Translations under genes and position numbers: made by a program
The notes under the pieces: generated by a model
Databases searched by the model: none
Told to the model about the DNA's origin: nothing
Seen by the model: only the letters and a program-made list of their open reading frames with translations
Part shown: positions 50,118 through 60,426 of the stretch, one piece after another
Numbering within the stretch: position 1 is the stretch's first letter
Layout of the letters: every line of letters begins with the position of its first letter
Source: Oscillospiraceae bacterium
GTDB lineage: Bacteria; Bacillota; Clostridia; UBA1212; UBA1255
Direction of reading: 5' to 3'
Assembly: GCA_015069165.1 (NCBI GenBank)
Contig: SVJD01000008.1
Coordinates: 1-62,355 of the forward strand
Length of the DNA stretch: 62,355 nt

Positions 50118-50651
50118 ATGGCACAACTTATAATGAATTGGAAAAATGATGGAACACCGGTTACGGAAATAGCTCTTCCTGAGGGAGTAGAGGTTGTAGC
50201 TTTCCCTAACCTCGAAAACGCACTTAGTGCATGGGCAGACATTATCCCGTATCTTAATCCGGATGGCAACATGGATAAACCTGAAGATTATTATCAACAT
50301 TCTATGGTGGAATATCCTAATTATAATGATAATTTTTGTTTCTTTGTATTGGTAGACAACCGCCCTGCTGCCACACTTACGGTAATTTGTGATTACAAAA
50401 AGAACAAAGGATACATTCATAATGTGGCTTGCAAACCGGATTTCAGAGGAAAAGGTCTTGGAACCCTTTTAAACAGCGTTGCAGTTAATGTTTTGAAAAA
50501 AGAAGGTATGGAGGGCGCATATCTTACTACTGACGATTGGCGCATTCCTGCAATAAAAAGCTACCTCAGAGCAGGCTTTGCCCCCGATACTGTTTCGGAG
50601 CCCGATTTCAAGGAACGCTGGGAAAAAATATATTCTATAATTGGCAAATAA
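50118..50651 (+). CDS. GNAT-family N-acetyltransferase
   Basis: IHNVACKPDFRGKGLGTLLNSVAVNVLKKEG. Confidence 0.88.
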   Translation: MAQLIMNWKNDGTPVTEIALPEGVEVVAFPNLENALSAWADIIPYLNPDGNMDKPEDYYQHSMVEYPNYNDNFCFFVLVDNRPAATLTVICDYKKNKGYIHNVACKPDFRGKGLGTLLNSVAVNVLKKEGMEGAYLTTDDWRIPAIKSYLRAGFAPDTVSEPDFKERWEKIYSIIGK

Positions 50652-50680
50652 ATCCGAAAAGTTATAACTACAAAATAACA

Positions 50681-50710
50681 AAGGCACTCACCATTTCGGC
50701 TGAGTGCCTT
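50681..50710. terminator. Bidirectional hairpin terminator
   Basis: AAGGCACTCA...TGAGTGCCTT. Confidence 0.6.
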
Positions 50711-50734
50711 AACTTTATCTGTTCGGTTATTTTT

Positions 50735-51283
50735 TTATCCAAAGTATCTCTTCAAAAGTCCTTCGAAGCCTTTGCCGTGTCGAGCTTCGTCTTTTGCCAT
50801 TTCATGTACTGTGTCATGGATAGCATCGAGATTCAATTTCTTTGCCAATGTAGCAAGGTCTTTTTTGCCCTGTGTAGCGCCGTGCTCAGCAGCAACGCGA
50901 AGTTCAAGATTTTTCTTTGTGCTGTCTGTTACGCACTCGCCGAGAAGCTCTGCAAATTTAGCAGCGTGTTCAGCCTCTTCCCAAGCAGCCAGTTTATAGA
51001 AAGCACCGATTTCCGGATAACCCTCTCTTTCAGCAACACGTGCCATTGCAAGATACATACCAACTTCTGTGCATTCACCTTCGAAATTAGCTCTCAAACC
51101 CATAATAACTTCATCATCTACACCTTTAGCAACGCCAACAACATGCTCGTCAGCCCAAACAAGAGCTTCGTCACTTGCCTGCTCTTTGAATTTCTCTGCC
51201 GGTTGCTTACAAATCGGGCAAAACTCCGGTGCACTATCTCCCTCGTGAACATATCCGCATACTGAACATACAAATTTTTTCAT
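50735..51283 (-). CDS. Reverse-type rubrerythrin (N-terminal rubredoxin-like domain)
   Basis: [32 protein letters not shown], then ferritin-like ExxH helices. Confidence 0.9.
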   Translation of the reverse strand: MKKFVCSVCGYVHEGDSAPEFCPICKQPAEKFKEQASDEALVWADEHVVGVAKGVDDEVIMGLRANFEGECTEVGMYLAMARVAEREGYPEIGAFYKLAAWEEAEHAAKFAELLGECVTDSTKKNLELRVAAEHGATQGKKDLATLAKKLNLDAIHDTVHEMAKDEARHGKGFEGLLKRYFG

Positions 51284-51517
51284 TTTAAATTACCTCCGTA
51301 AAAATTATTTTCTGATTGTGGCAGTAATAATAAATCAATAATGATAACTATTACTGTTTTTAGTATATCATAAAATTTCCCCCTGTCAATACTTTTATAA
51401 AAAAATTTTTTATAAATGAGTGAAAATTTAATTTCTACTGTGAATAGTGTCAAGTTATTCTTAGGATTTTAAAAGTCCGCCACTTCTACTTTTAGAAAAA
51501 GCACTTTGCTGCGCTGG

Positions 51518-51758
51518 TTTTGTCTCGTTTTTCATTTCAGGACAAAACCCTCAAACAGCGGCGCGGTGCTTTTTGTCTCATTTTTCATTTCGGGACAAAA
51601 CCCTCAAACAGCGGTGCGGTGCTTTTTGTCTCGTTTTTCATTTCGGGACAAAACCCTCAAGCAGCGGCGCGGTACTTTTTGTCTCGTTTTTCATTTCGGG
51701 ACAAAACCTCAAGCAGCAGTGCGGTACTTTTTGTCTCGTTTTTCATTTCGGGACAAAA
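51518..51758. repeat. Tandem array of five ~53-bp units each containing a TTTTGTCTCG...CGGGACAAAA hairpin
   Basis: Unit starts 51518, 51571, 51624, 51677, 51729 (53,53,53,52 bp). Confidence 0.9.
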
Positions 51759-51957
51759 CCGCTCTCCATCTACTGCTCTTTACAATTATTACTTTATCAC
51801 TTTTGGAATGGCTTGATGTACACCTCTGTCTCAGTAGCCTAAAAACAATCCTATGAGCGTAAAACTAAAATTTTTATATACATAAACTATGTACATTTTA
51901 TGGTTTTTTTGGTAAACTTAAAAAAATATCATTTTCGAAAGGATGCGCAGCAGCACC

Positions 51958-52458
51958 ATGGCAGAGAAAAAACAAATCAGATTTATGATAAACGGAAAAG
52001 CATATACATTACGTCATGACGAGCCGGAGGAATACATTCACAGAATCGAACACTTCCTTAATACAAAGGTAGCTGCGGCGGCGAAGGCAGACCTTCGTCT
52101 TGAGCAACAAACAGCCATAGTAATGGCAGCTATTTCAATTACAGACGAGCTTTTCAAAACTCAAAAGAATTTTAATACGCTTAAAAATGAAATAAAACGT
52201 ATGATGGACGAGTATGACCGCTTAAAAATCGAAAAGCAAGATTTGGACGAGCAGCTTTCAAGGGCGGAGCAACAAATCGACACACTTTCAAAACAGCTTT
52301 TGCTTGCAAGACACGGCGCGGTTCCCACTCCCGATGATTTCATTTCAGCAAATTACTCAAATAACGAAAGTTTAAATAATTCTTCTGAATCTTTCGGCGG
52401 CGGTATCGGCGGAGACGCTTTCTTCCCTGCAGGGGATGACATTTACGATGAACTCTAA
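51958..52458 (+). CDS. zapA: Cell division protein ZapA
   Basis: KKQIRFMINGKAYTLRHDEPEEYIHRIEHFLNTKV..., coiled-coil C-terminus; start 51943 also possible. Confidence 0.82.
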   Translation: MAEKKQIRFMINGKAYTLRHDEPEEYIHRIEHFLNTKVAAAAKADLRLEQQTAIVMAAISITDELFKTQKNFNTLKNEIKRMMDEYDRLKIEKQDLDEQLSRAEQQIDTLSKQLLLARHGAVPTPDDFISANYSNNESLNNSSESFGGGIGGDAFFPAGDDIYDEL

Positions 52459-54889
52459 TTTTAATTTTAACTCTTATACCAAGCCGGAGCTTCTTGCTCC
52501 GGCCGGTTCTTTTGATTGCTTAAAAGCGGCAGTGCAAAACGGTGCAGATGCCGTTTATCTCGGTTTAAAACAAGGCAGCGCTCGTATGGGTGCTGATAAT
52601 TTTTCCCTTTCAGAGCTAAAAGAAGCTGTTTCTTATGCCCATACACGCGAAGTGCGTGTTTATTTGGCAATTAACACACTTATGTTTGACAACGAGCAGG
52701 ATTTTGCCTACCAAATGGCAAAAGAAGCAGATGCCATAGGTGTAGATGCCCTTATTTTACAAGATTTGGGATTAGCAAAAAAAATACTCCAAAACAAATC
52801 CTCTTTCAATTGCGAAATACACGCCAGCACTCAAATGAGCGTTTATAATTCCGAAGGCGTAAAAATGCTCAAAAAGCTCGGATTCGACAGATGTATAACA
52901 GCACGCGAGCTTTCCTTAAAAGAAATAAAGGAACTTTGCAACTCAAATATAATGGAAATTGAAGTTTTCTGCCACGGCGCACTTTGCATATCACTTTCCG
53001 GTCAATGCCTTTTGAGCAGTTTTATAGGAGGCCGCAGCGGAAACCGCGGAACTTGTGCCCAACCTTGCAGAAAAAAATATTCTCTATGCACAAACGGCAA
53101 AGAATCTTCTGCCGCATACAGAATAAGTCCCGCAGATTTCGCGGCACTTCCCCATATAGAAGAACTTATCGCCGCAGGCGTACATTCCCTTAAAATAGAA
53201 GGCCGTTTAAAATCCCCGGCATACGTTGCGGCAGTTACCAAAAGTTACCGCGAAGCAATTGACAGCTTTTTCGACGGCAAAACTTTTGACATATCAAAAA
53301 ATATACGGAATATGCAGCTTCTTTTCGGCCGCGGCGATTTTACTTCCGGATATTTAAACGGGAAACTCTCTTTTAATGACATAACATTTCGCTCTGCCGG
53401 CAGAGTAGGTTTGCCAATAGGTACAACAATTGGTAAGCCTGTCAAAATGCCCGCGCCCAAAAACTTGCCGGCAAACCTTTCGAGATTTCGTATAGAAGCC
53501 AAAACCGAAAGCAAAGCCAAAATAAGCGTAGGTGACGGCATAACAGTTTACGCCATGATAAATGACGAACAAAAAATTATTTGCGGCGGTACTGTTAATC
53601 AAATAAACAAAAAAACACCTGCACAAACAGAAATAATTGCAGTGGGTAAACTTTCAAACGAAAATTACGGCAACGCGCAAGCTGTTCTTACATTAACAGA
53701 CGATGCAAAGCTTCGCGAAAATATCGAAGCTATTACAAAAGCAGAAAACAAACGGGTGCCTGTTTTTATGCGTTTTAAAGGCTTTACAGGCGATTTTCCG
53801 GAATTGGAATTATTTGACGATTTAGGTAATTCATGTTCCGCAAAAGGCTCTGAACCCCTCCAAAACGCACTAAAATCAGCGACAGCAGCAGAAGATGTCA
53901 AAAAACAACTTTCAAAGTTGGGAGATACACCTTTTTACGCTTCCGAGATTGAAATTCAATTAGGCGAAAACATCTTTGTTCCTGTTTCTGTTTTAAACTC
54001 AATGCGCAGAGAATGTACTTCCGCACTTATAAAATTGAAAGCCGCAAGAATTTGCACAGAAAAAAATGAAGTCAAATCTTTTTCAAACACCAAAATGTTC
54101 ACTTCAAAAACATTATCAGGCGGTATATCGTTGTTTTTCTATAAAATCGCAAGCTTCTTAGATTTTTCACCTGAAAATTTGCCCGATATTCTCCGTCCGT
54201 ATAAAAACGAAGAGTTGACTTGTTATATACCGATGAATGTTTTTTACAGCCATATGCAAAATTCCGAGATATTAGCTCGCACACTTGAAAAAATCAGTAA
54301 TATAAAAAATCAAAAAACGAAAATAATTGCTGTTTTCCCTTTTGTTTCTTTAGGAATGGCTCTTGAAAAATCCAAAAATAACATGGATTACATCTGTGAA
54401 AATTATTTAGGAAAATATATAGATGGTTTTATGTGTGAAAACATCGGAGATTTTGAATTATTAAAAAACACAAACACTTTTGTTTGCGCTGATTACAGTT
54501 TAAATATAGCTAACCGTGAAAGTTTGACAGTTTTGGAAGATTTTGGTGTCAGCCGTGCTACATTATCAGTAGAGCTCAATGCTTCTGATACAGGGAAATT
54601 TTTCAACACAGAAATAAATCAAGAAATAGTTGTAGGCGGTCCTATAGTTCTCATGCGCAGCCGTCATTGCTATATCGACGAAAATGACTGCAATGGAAAA
54701 TGTGCTAAATGCGCAAAAGCTTCTTATTCTTTAAAAGACTCTTTTGGTTGCGAATTCCCCATAATCACCCAAAAAGATGATTGTTGCAGTATTTTGCTCA
54801 GCCACAAAAATCTTTCTTACACCAAAGAAGAAATAAAAAAATTACGCAGCAAAAACCCCAGGTTTACGCTGCGCGTGAATATTTTATAA
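52448..54889 (+). CDS. U32-family peptidase
   Basis: PELLAPAGSFDCLKAAVQNGADAVYLGLKQGSAR; EVFCHGALCISLSGQCLLSSFIGGRSGNRGTCAQPCR. Confidence 0.93.
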   Translation: MNSNFNFNSYTKPELLAPAGSFDCLKAAVQNGADAVYLGLKQGSARMGADNFSLSELKEAVSYAHTREVRVYLAINTLMFDNEQDFAYQMAKEADAIGVDALILQDLGLAKKILQNKSSFNCEIHASTQMSVYNSEGVKMLKKLGFDRCITARELSLKEIKELCNSNIMEIEVFCHGALCISLSGQCLLSSFIGGRSGNRGTCAQPCRKKYSLCTNGKESSAAYRISPADFAALPHIEELIAAGVHSLKIEGRLKSPAYVAAVTKSYREAIDSFFDGKTFDISKNIRNMQLLFGRGDFTSGYLNGKLSFNDITFRSAGRVGLPIGTTIGKPVKMPAPKNLPANLSRFRIEAKTESKAKISVGDGITVYAMINDEQKIICGGTVNQINKKTPAQTEIIAVGKLSNENYGNAQAVLTLTDDAKLRENIEAITKAENKRVPVFMRFKGFTGDFPELELFDDLGNSCSAKGSEPLQNALKSATAAEDVKKQLSKLGDTPFYASEIEIQLGENIFVPVSVLNSMRRECTSALIKLKAARICTEKNEVKSFSNTKMFTSKTLSGGISLFFYKIASFLDFSPENLPDILRPYKNEELTCYIPMNVFYSHMQNSEILARTLEKISNIKNQKTKIIAVFPFVSLGMALEKSKNNMDYICENYLGKYIDGFMCENIGDFELLKNTNTFVCADYSLNIANRESLTVLEDFGVSRATLSVELNASDTGKFFNTEINQEIVVGGPIVLMRSRHCYIDENDCNGKCAKCAKASYSLKDSFGCEFPIITQKDDCCSILLSHKNLSYTKEEIKKLRSKNPRFTLRVNIL

Positions 54890-54891
54890 TC

Positions 54892-56175
54892 TTATAAGAA
54901 TGCTTTAAACAATTTCCTCATTTGGTAAATATCCTCTGTGCCGCCAAATTCTCTTACGGAATGCATTGCAAGCATCGGATTTCCGATATCTACCGTCATT
55001 ATGCCGCCCATGGCAGAAATCATCGGCCCGATTGTACGTCCGCCGCGCGAAGTGCTTCTGTTTACATACTCTTGGTACGGAATTCCGTTTTCCTTGCACA
55101 TCTTTTTGAAAAACGCACTACCTGCAACAGATGTAGCATACGATTGATTGGAATTTATCTTTACAACAGGCCCTTTATTAAGACTAACAATAGTATTCGG
55201 ATCGCTTTTACCCATATACGACGGATGTGTTGCGTGTGCCATATCAGCCGAAAAAACAACACTTTTTGCCATAATTCTGCTAAAATCTTCTCTGTTATAC
55301 CCAAATTTACGGCAAATTCTTTCCAGCAAATCAGGCAACATATTACTTTGCGCGCCTCGGTCACTGGCAGAACCACATTCTTCGTGGTCATAAATGAACA
55401 CCGCAAATGAGTTATCTGCCAATTCAGTCGAAGTAATGGCAGAAATTAACGTATATGCCATTTCGCAGTCATCCAAACCGGGAGAAGAAATAAACTCCTC
55501 ATTTATTCCGACATATTCCGCAGGTGCAGCATCGTACAACATCATATCAAAACTTAAAATGTCAGCCACATCCACACCGGCATCATCGGCAACATAGCGC
55601 AAAAATTCTCCGCATCCCTCTTCAGGTTGTCCCACAAACGGACGAATTTCAGTTTGTAAATCAAATTTTGCTCCGTCATTTACATCAGGAACCATGTGAA
55701 TCGCCGCACTTGGGATAACTGCAACAGGCTTTTGCAAATCAAAGTCAACAAAATCAGTGCCTATTACACTGTTATAATAAATTCTTCCTGCGCACGAAAG
55801 CGGTCTGTCCAGCCAACCGTGATGAATCAAGCCGCCATAAGGCTCCAGGGTAAGTCTTTCATATCCGCCGTCCACAGTAGAAACGGCAGGTTTTACGTGA
55901 AAACCGGGGACATCGTGATGGGCCGCCGCTATTCTGAAACCGCTTTGCAAAGGCATATTCTCTGAACTAATGCGAAAAACTGATAAAAGCGTGCCGTTTC
56001 GCACAACATAGTAAATCCGGTCAGGCTCAATGTCCCACTCTTGTTCTTCATAAAGCCTGCAAGCCCCTGCCTGCTCCAAAATTTCCGAAAAATATGTCGC
56101 ACTATGGTATGGTGTGTGGCATCTGTCTATATATTCTATAAATCCGTCGCACACTCTTTTTACGTCATGTTTCAT
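54892..56175 (-). CDS. M18-family aminopeptidase
   Basis: AAHHDVPGFHVKP; FIYDHEECGSASDRGAQS; GRTIGPMISAMGGIMTVDIGNPMLAMHSVRE; ATG 56175 after GGAGG. Confidence 0.92.
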   Translation of the reverse strand: MKHDVKRVCDGFIEYIDRCHTPYHSATYFSEILEQAGACRLYEEQEWDIEPDRIYYVVRNGTLLSVFRISSENMPLQSGFRIAAAHHDVPGFHVKPAVSTVDGGYERLTLEPYGGLIHHGWLDRPLSCAGRIYYNSVIGTDFVDFDLQKPVAVIPSAAIHMVPDVNDGAKFDLQTEIRPFVGQPEEGCGEFLRYVADDAGVDVADILSFDMMLYDAAPAEYVGINEEFISSPGLDDCEMAYTLISAITSTELADNSFAVFIYDHEECGSASDRGAQSNMLPDLLERICRKFGYNREDFSRIMAKSVVFSADMAHATHPSYMGKSDPNTIVSLNKGPVVKINSNQSYATSVAGSAFFKKMCKENGIPYQEYVNRSTSRGGRTIGPMISAMGGIMTVDIGNPMLAMHSVREFGGTEDIYQMRKLFKAFL

Positions 56176-56213
56176 TAAAGTTCGCCTCCGAATATTTTTT
56201 CTCACTTTATATT

Positions 56214-58085
56214 TTAAGTACTTTTTATCACATTTCTGCTGTCATGACAACAAAAATAAATAATTTGTCTGTCCTTTGACGCCATTCTTACTGCTTTGGA
56301 TATTTTTTCCATATTATCCTTGTCAAGGCTTATAAACGGATCATCAAGAATAACAAAAGGTTTTTCTTCACCATACATACTGTCTGCCAATGCCATTCTG
56401 AAACAAAAAGCCAACACTGCTTTTTGTCCGCAACTTAAATGCTTGTAACTTTTCTGTTGTCCCATAATTTCAAAATAAACATTAAATTCATCATCAATTA
56501 TGATTTTTTCGCCTATAACTTCTTCTGCAATTTCTGAATACTTTTCAAAACGCGCCTTTATAGGTGCCGCATATTTGTTTTTTATGTTATTTTCCGCTTC
56601 TTGCAAAGCGTTTAGTGCCGCCTCAAACACAAAAAGAGATTCTTTGTATTTTGTCAACAATTCTTCCGCTTCCTCAAGTTGATTTTGCCTGTCAGCCAAA
56701 TCTTCCATTTCTGCCTCATCTCGGTAAATTTGTCTTTCCAAATTTGCCATTTCCTGTTTAAGCCTTGCCATTTCTCGCTCCGACTGTATTGAATCCGCGT
56801 TTTTCATTCCCATTTCGCTCTTAATTTCGGAACGCCTAAGTTCAATTCGCTGATGTTCTTCTTTTTCGCGTAAATACTTCTCTGCTGCTTCTCGAATGAT
56901 TTCTACTTCTCTTTTCAAATCCGATTCATTGTAGTTCGTTTTATACGCTCTTACAAATTCTATTATCTCCTGCAAACAAAACTCATATCTCAACGTAAGT
57001 TTTCGTCTTTCTTGCTGTAAAACCTCTGCTTGTTTTAACTTCTTCGCCGACACACATAAGTAAACTGCCAAAATTCCTGCCATTCCCACAGTAACCACTG
57101 CCCCGATAATCTGTCCGACACCAAGCAAAACCGCCGCGGTTATTATCAAAAACGCCTCTACAGTAAGCAACAATTTATTCATCTTCGCTTTATTCAAAAT
57201 CTGTTGTTGCTGCTCTTTCAATTGCGAATCCTTTTCATCAAGCTCTTTAAATTCATCAAAACATTTATTAATTCTTTCAAAATCACTTTTTTGCGGAACT
57301 CCTGTAATAAACATATCCGACAATGCCGCAAATTCCCGTTCTTTGTTTGCCGGCACAACGTATTCTTCTAATTTCGACTCCAAAACAAGGCTTTTTTTAA
57401 TTTCTTCCTCTTTTTCTTTAATTTCCTCTTTAATCTGTTCTCGCCTTTCGTATAGCGTTTGCGTACGTTCCTGTATGCTTTCCAAGCGGTACGCTTCTTC
57501 TCTTAAAGTGCGAACAAGTTCTTGTTGATTTGGTATCAACCCGTTTTTTCCTCGTTGCGGCTGTAACTTTTTGATTTCTTCTTCCAACAATTTTTTTGCT
57601 GTACTGCCCTCGTCGGAATTCTGAATTTTCGCTTCTATTCCGGCAGGTGTATATATTTCAATATCCTCGGCATTAAAGAAAACTGTTTTTTCAAAAGATT
57701 CTTTGTCAATGCCAAAAACGGACTTTCCTATGTCGTCGCCCAATTCGTCAGTCAAACCGCCATTTTTATACACTTTCACTTCGTCTTTCACAGAGCTTTT
57801 CTTGTCAAAAAATCTTTCTATTTTAAACTCTGTCCCATTTAATTCAAAAACAATCGAGCCGCCGAAGCTTCCCTTGTCAAAGGGGTAAAAATGTTGTCTG
57901 TCCTCAAAGCTTTTTGTATTAGCCTTAACAGAGGGTATTCCGTAAAACATAGCCTTTATAAAAGATGCCAATGTCGTTTTTCCTGCTCCGTTTTCCCAAT
58001 TAAAAGATGCAATATCGGAATCAAAATAAAAATCTTTTTTCGTAAATTTACCGTAATTCTCTATATGACATGAAATTATTTTCAC
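56214..58085 (-). CDS. SbcC/Rad50-like AAA ATPase
   Basis: IENYGKF, GAGKTTLASFIKAMFYG, coiled coil, LSCGQKAVLAFCFRMALAD, FVILDDPFISLD. Confidence 0.85.
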   Translation of the reverse strand: MKIISCHIENYGKFTKKDFYFDSDIASFNWENGAGKTTLASFIKAMFYGIPSVKANTKSFEDRQHFYPFDKGSFGGSIVFELNGTEFKIERFFDKKSSVKDEVKVYKNGGLTDELGDDIGKSVFGIDKESFEKTVFFNAEDIEIYTPAGIEAKIQNSDEGSTAKKLLEEEIKKLQPQRGKNGLIPNQQELVRTLREEAYRLESIQERTQTLYERREQIKEEIKEKEEEIKKSLVLESKLEEYVVPANKEREFAALSDMFITGVPQKSDFERINKCFDEFKELDEKDSQLKEQQQQILNKAKMNKLLLTVEAFLIITAAVLLGVGQIIGAVVTVGMAGILAVYLCVSAKKLKQAEVLQQERRKLTLRYEFCLQEIIEFVRAYKTNYNESDLKREVEIIREAAEKYLREKEEHQRIELRRSEIKSEMGMKNADSIQSEREMARLKQEMANLERQIYRDEAEMEDLADRQNQLEEAEELLTKYKESLFVFEAALNALQEAENNIKNKYAAPIKARFEKYSEIAEEVIGEKIIIDDEFNVYFEIMGQQKSYKHLSCGQKAVLAFCFRMALADSMYGEEKPFVILDDPFISLDKDNMEKISKAVRMASKDRQIIYFCCHDSRNVIKST

Positions 58086-59119
58086 TTTGACACCCCCACT
58101 CCTTTAAAAGCTCTGATTCCTGCTGAGATAATGCGTTCCCTTTCTTCTTCACTGTATCTTTTGTCAGCAAGAACAGTTCTTACGAACTCACCCTTCAAAG
58201 AAATTTCTTCTGCAAGCTGTTTTATATCAATTTTCTCTGTCGTTTTGTTTTTTACATAAACGAAAAAGCATTTTTCTCTCATATATTCTGTAATATCTTC
58301 TGCCAAAGAACTTCCGTCAAAGGTAATTTCTCCGCATACATTTATCAAACACAGATTATCTTTTCCCAAATTTATTTCATTGCAGATAATTTTATATGCT
58401 TCGTACGAATCCGCCGCATTACTTACATCTACCGTATATTCTTCTGTAATGCGTACGGAATTTTTCATAAATTCAAAATTCATCGTGTCCGTATCAAGCA
58501 CAACAAAACCTTTAACGCCAATTTCATCAAAACCGCGACCTTCAAGGCAACCGCTGTAAATGCTTCGGCCACGTATATTGAGTTTTGCTTCCGAGAAACT
58601 GTGAATATGTCCGAGAGCCAAATAATCTATATTTTTTTCGGCAAGTTTCGGAAGTTCTTCTATACTGCCATGCAGCATTACAATATTTTTGCTGTCTATC
58701 GGCAAATGCAATGCACAACTTATTTCCGCTTTGTTGTTTTGAGAAATTTCCACTCCTGAAATCGTAACATCCTCATAAAAATACGTTTTCCATTCCCTTG
58801 AAAACTTTTTTAAATTTGCCGGTTCTTCTTGGTCATAACCCTCCAAAGAGTCATGGTTGCCGCGCAAATATATAAAATCTATACCAGGGTTGTTTTTAAC
58901 GACACTGTAAAAAAAATCTTTATCTTTTTTCAAAGGCCTTGCTGAATCAAATAAATCACCTGATATGAGAATAATTTTTATTTCATTCGCATTTGCATAA
59001 TCCACTACTTTATTAAAAGCTTGTCTGACTTCTGATTTTCTGATTTGTGCTTTATCTTTAGGTAATTTTGATTCTATTTTTGAGCCAAGATGCACATCTG
59101 CCAAATGTATTATTTTCAT
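58082..59119 (-). CDS. SbcD-like DNA repair exonuclease (metallophosphoesterase)
   Basis: MKIIHLADVHLGSK; ILISGDLFD; LRGNHDS; LALGHIHS. Confidence 0.88.
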   Translation of the reverse strand: MKIIHLADVHLGSKIESKLPKDKAQIRKSEVRQAFNKVVDYANANEIKIILISGDLFDSARPLKKDKDFFYSVVKNNPGIDFIYLRGNHDSLEGYDQEEPANLKKFSREWKTYFYEDVTISGVEISQNNKAEISCALHLPIDSKNIVMLHGSIEELPKLAEKNIDYLALGHIHSFSEAKLNIRGRSIYSGCLEGRGFDEIGVKGFVVLDTDTMNFEFMKNSVRITEEYTVDVSNAADSYEAYKIICNEINLGKDNLCLINVCGEITFDGSSLAEDITEYMREKCFFVYVKNKTTEKIDIKQLAEEISLKGEFVRTVLADKRYSEEERERIISAGIRAFKGVGVSK

Positions 59120-59161
59120 TGAAATGTTCCTCACTACTCTTTGTTTTTGACTCTTTTTAAA

Positions 59162-59191
59162 AAAGGCATTTCCTCTCGGAAATGCCTTTTA
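59162..59191. terminator. Hairpin terminator
   Basis: AAAGGCATTTCC-TCTC-GGAAATGCCTTTT. Confidence 0.65.
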
Positions 59192-59210
59192 ATTCCTATG
59201 GGATACTTTA

Positions 59211-60098
59211 TTAGTCGAGCAAATCTGAAAGATCTCCCAAACCGTCAAGTGCAGAACCTAAATCTTTAAGGTCAGCCATACCTTTTACAGTTGATACGAT
59301 TTCTTCTGCCATGAATCTGCCACTCGCTGTGCAAAGATACCAATCTCCGTCAATTTCAACGGCATACATAGTCATTTCATCTTCCTCTTCATCGTCATCG
59401 CCTTCAATTACAGTCTCAATTTCGATTTCGATAGCATCTCCAACATCCTTACGCGGAATATCGTAAGTTTCTTTCAATGTATCTTTAATTTTGTCAAGTT
59501 TAGATTCACTGAGCTCGTCAGTGTCTTTTATGTCATAAGAAACACTAACATCATCACCAACCATCGCTTCCAATAATTTCATCATTGCATCAAAAGCATC
59601 TTCTTCATAAATTTCTTCTATCTCGTCAAGTTTAAGGTCTTCTTTATCTTCAACATATTCCCAATATGCTTCCGGTGCAAGATCTTCTATCAAACTTGCT
59701 TTGCCTTTAAAAGATACTTTCATGTAATTATCAACTGCGTCCTCATATCCGCCACCCGAAAGTGCGATTGCGAGAACAAATAAAACGATAACACTCAAAA
59801 GTACGCCGGCTGTTATCAAGAGTGTATTTTTGTCTTTGTTCTTAAGCTTTGCAATGAAACCGTTAACTACGCCCGCAACACCTGATTCTTTTGCGTCTTC
59901 TGTTGCTTGAGTTTCACAATCAGCGTTGCACTCAGCACACTCACAATTTGCGCTTTCATCAGCCGGAGCTGCAGTTTCAACCTGTTCACTTGCCGGAGCT
60001 GTCTCTTGTATAACATCTTCTACTTTTGTACCGCAATCTTTACAAAAAACTGCTTCGTCAGCTAATTCTGTACCACAATTTTTACAAAATTTACTCAT
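59211..60098 (-). CDS. Zinc-ribbon membrane protein
   Basis: FCKNCGTELADEAVFCKDCGTKV, one TM segment, acidic C-terminal domain. Confidence 0.75.
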   Translation of the reverse strand: MSKFCKNCGTELADEAVFCKDCGTKVEDVIQETAPASEQVETAAPADESANCECAECNADCETQATEDAKESGVAGVVNGFIAKLKNKDKNTLLITAGVLLSVIVLFVLAIALSGGGYEDAVDNYMKVSFKGKASLIEDLAPEAYWEYVEDKEDLKLDEIEEIYEEDAFDAMMKLLEAMVGDDVSVSYDIKDTDELSESKLDKIKDTLKETYDIPRKDVGDAIEIEIETVIEGDDDEEEDEMTMYAVEIDGDWYLCTASGRFMAEEIVSTVKGMADLKDLGSALDGLGDLSDLLD

Positions 60099-60185
60099 TT
60101 CTTTCTTCCTCCTGTATATAAATACAAATTACTATATTATATTATCATATACGGGCATTTTTTACAACAAAATCATATAAAAAAG

Positions 60186-60224
60186 AGCACGAGCAAACAA
60201 TTCTGATTTGTTTACTCGTGCACC
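60186..60224. terminator. Hairpin terminator
   Basis: GCACGAGCAAACAA...TTTGTTTACTCGTGC. Confidence 0.55.
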
Positions 60225-60260
60225 ATAAACTATTTGTCAGTCCAAAATAACATCAAGTTA

Positions 60261-60404
60261 TTAGATAATAATAGGACCGCTGCCATCAGGCATAATGCTT
60301 ATATCTGTATCCTGTCCATAGAACGGATCACCACTTGTGCAAATAATGTCTTCACTCTGGAAGGCAATCAATTCAACAACGGGTAAATCAAATACTTTTT
60401 TCAT
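60261..60404 (-). CDS. 47-aa peptide, not in ORF track
   Basis: Minus ATG 60404 to TAA 60261: MKKVFDLPVVELIAFQSEDIICTSGDPFYGQDTDISIMPDGSGPIII; AGGAG upstream. Confidence 0.6.
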   Translation of the reverse strand: MKKVFDLPVVELIAFQSEDIICTSGDPFYGQDTDISIMPDGSGPIII

Positions 60405-60426
60405 AGTCAATTGCGCTCCTTCCTAA

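Noticed and set aside
51518-51758. Possible CRISPR array
   Set aside because: The spacer-like parts are nearly identical between units and there are no cas genes; it is a simple tandem hairpin repeat.
51506-51856. Three overlapping plus-strand ORFs (51506, 51520, 51573) with repeated FHFGTKP/FFISGQN peptides
   Set aside because: All come from the 53-bp tandem repeat being read in successive frames; no RBS or coding character.
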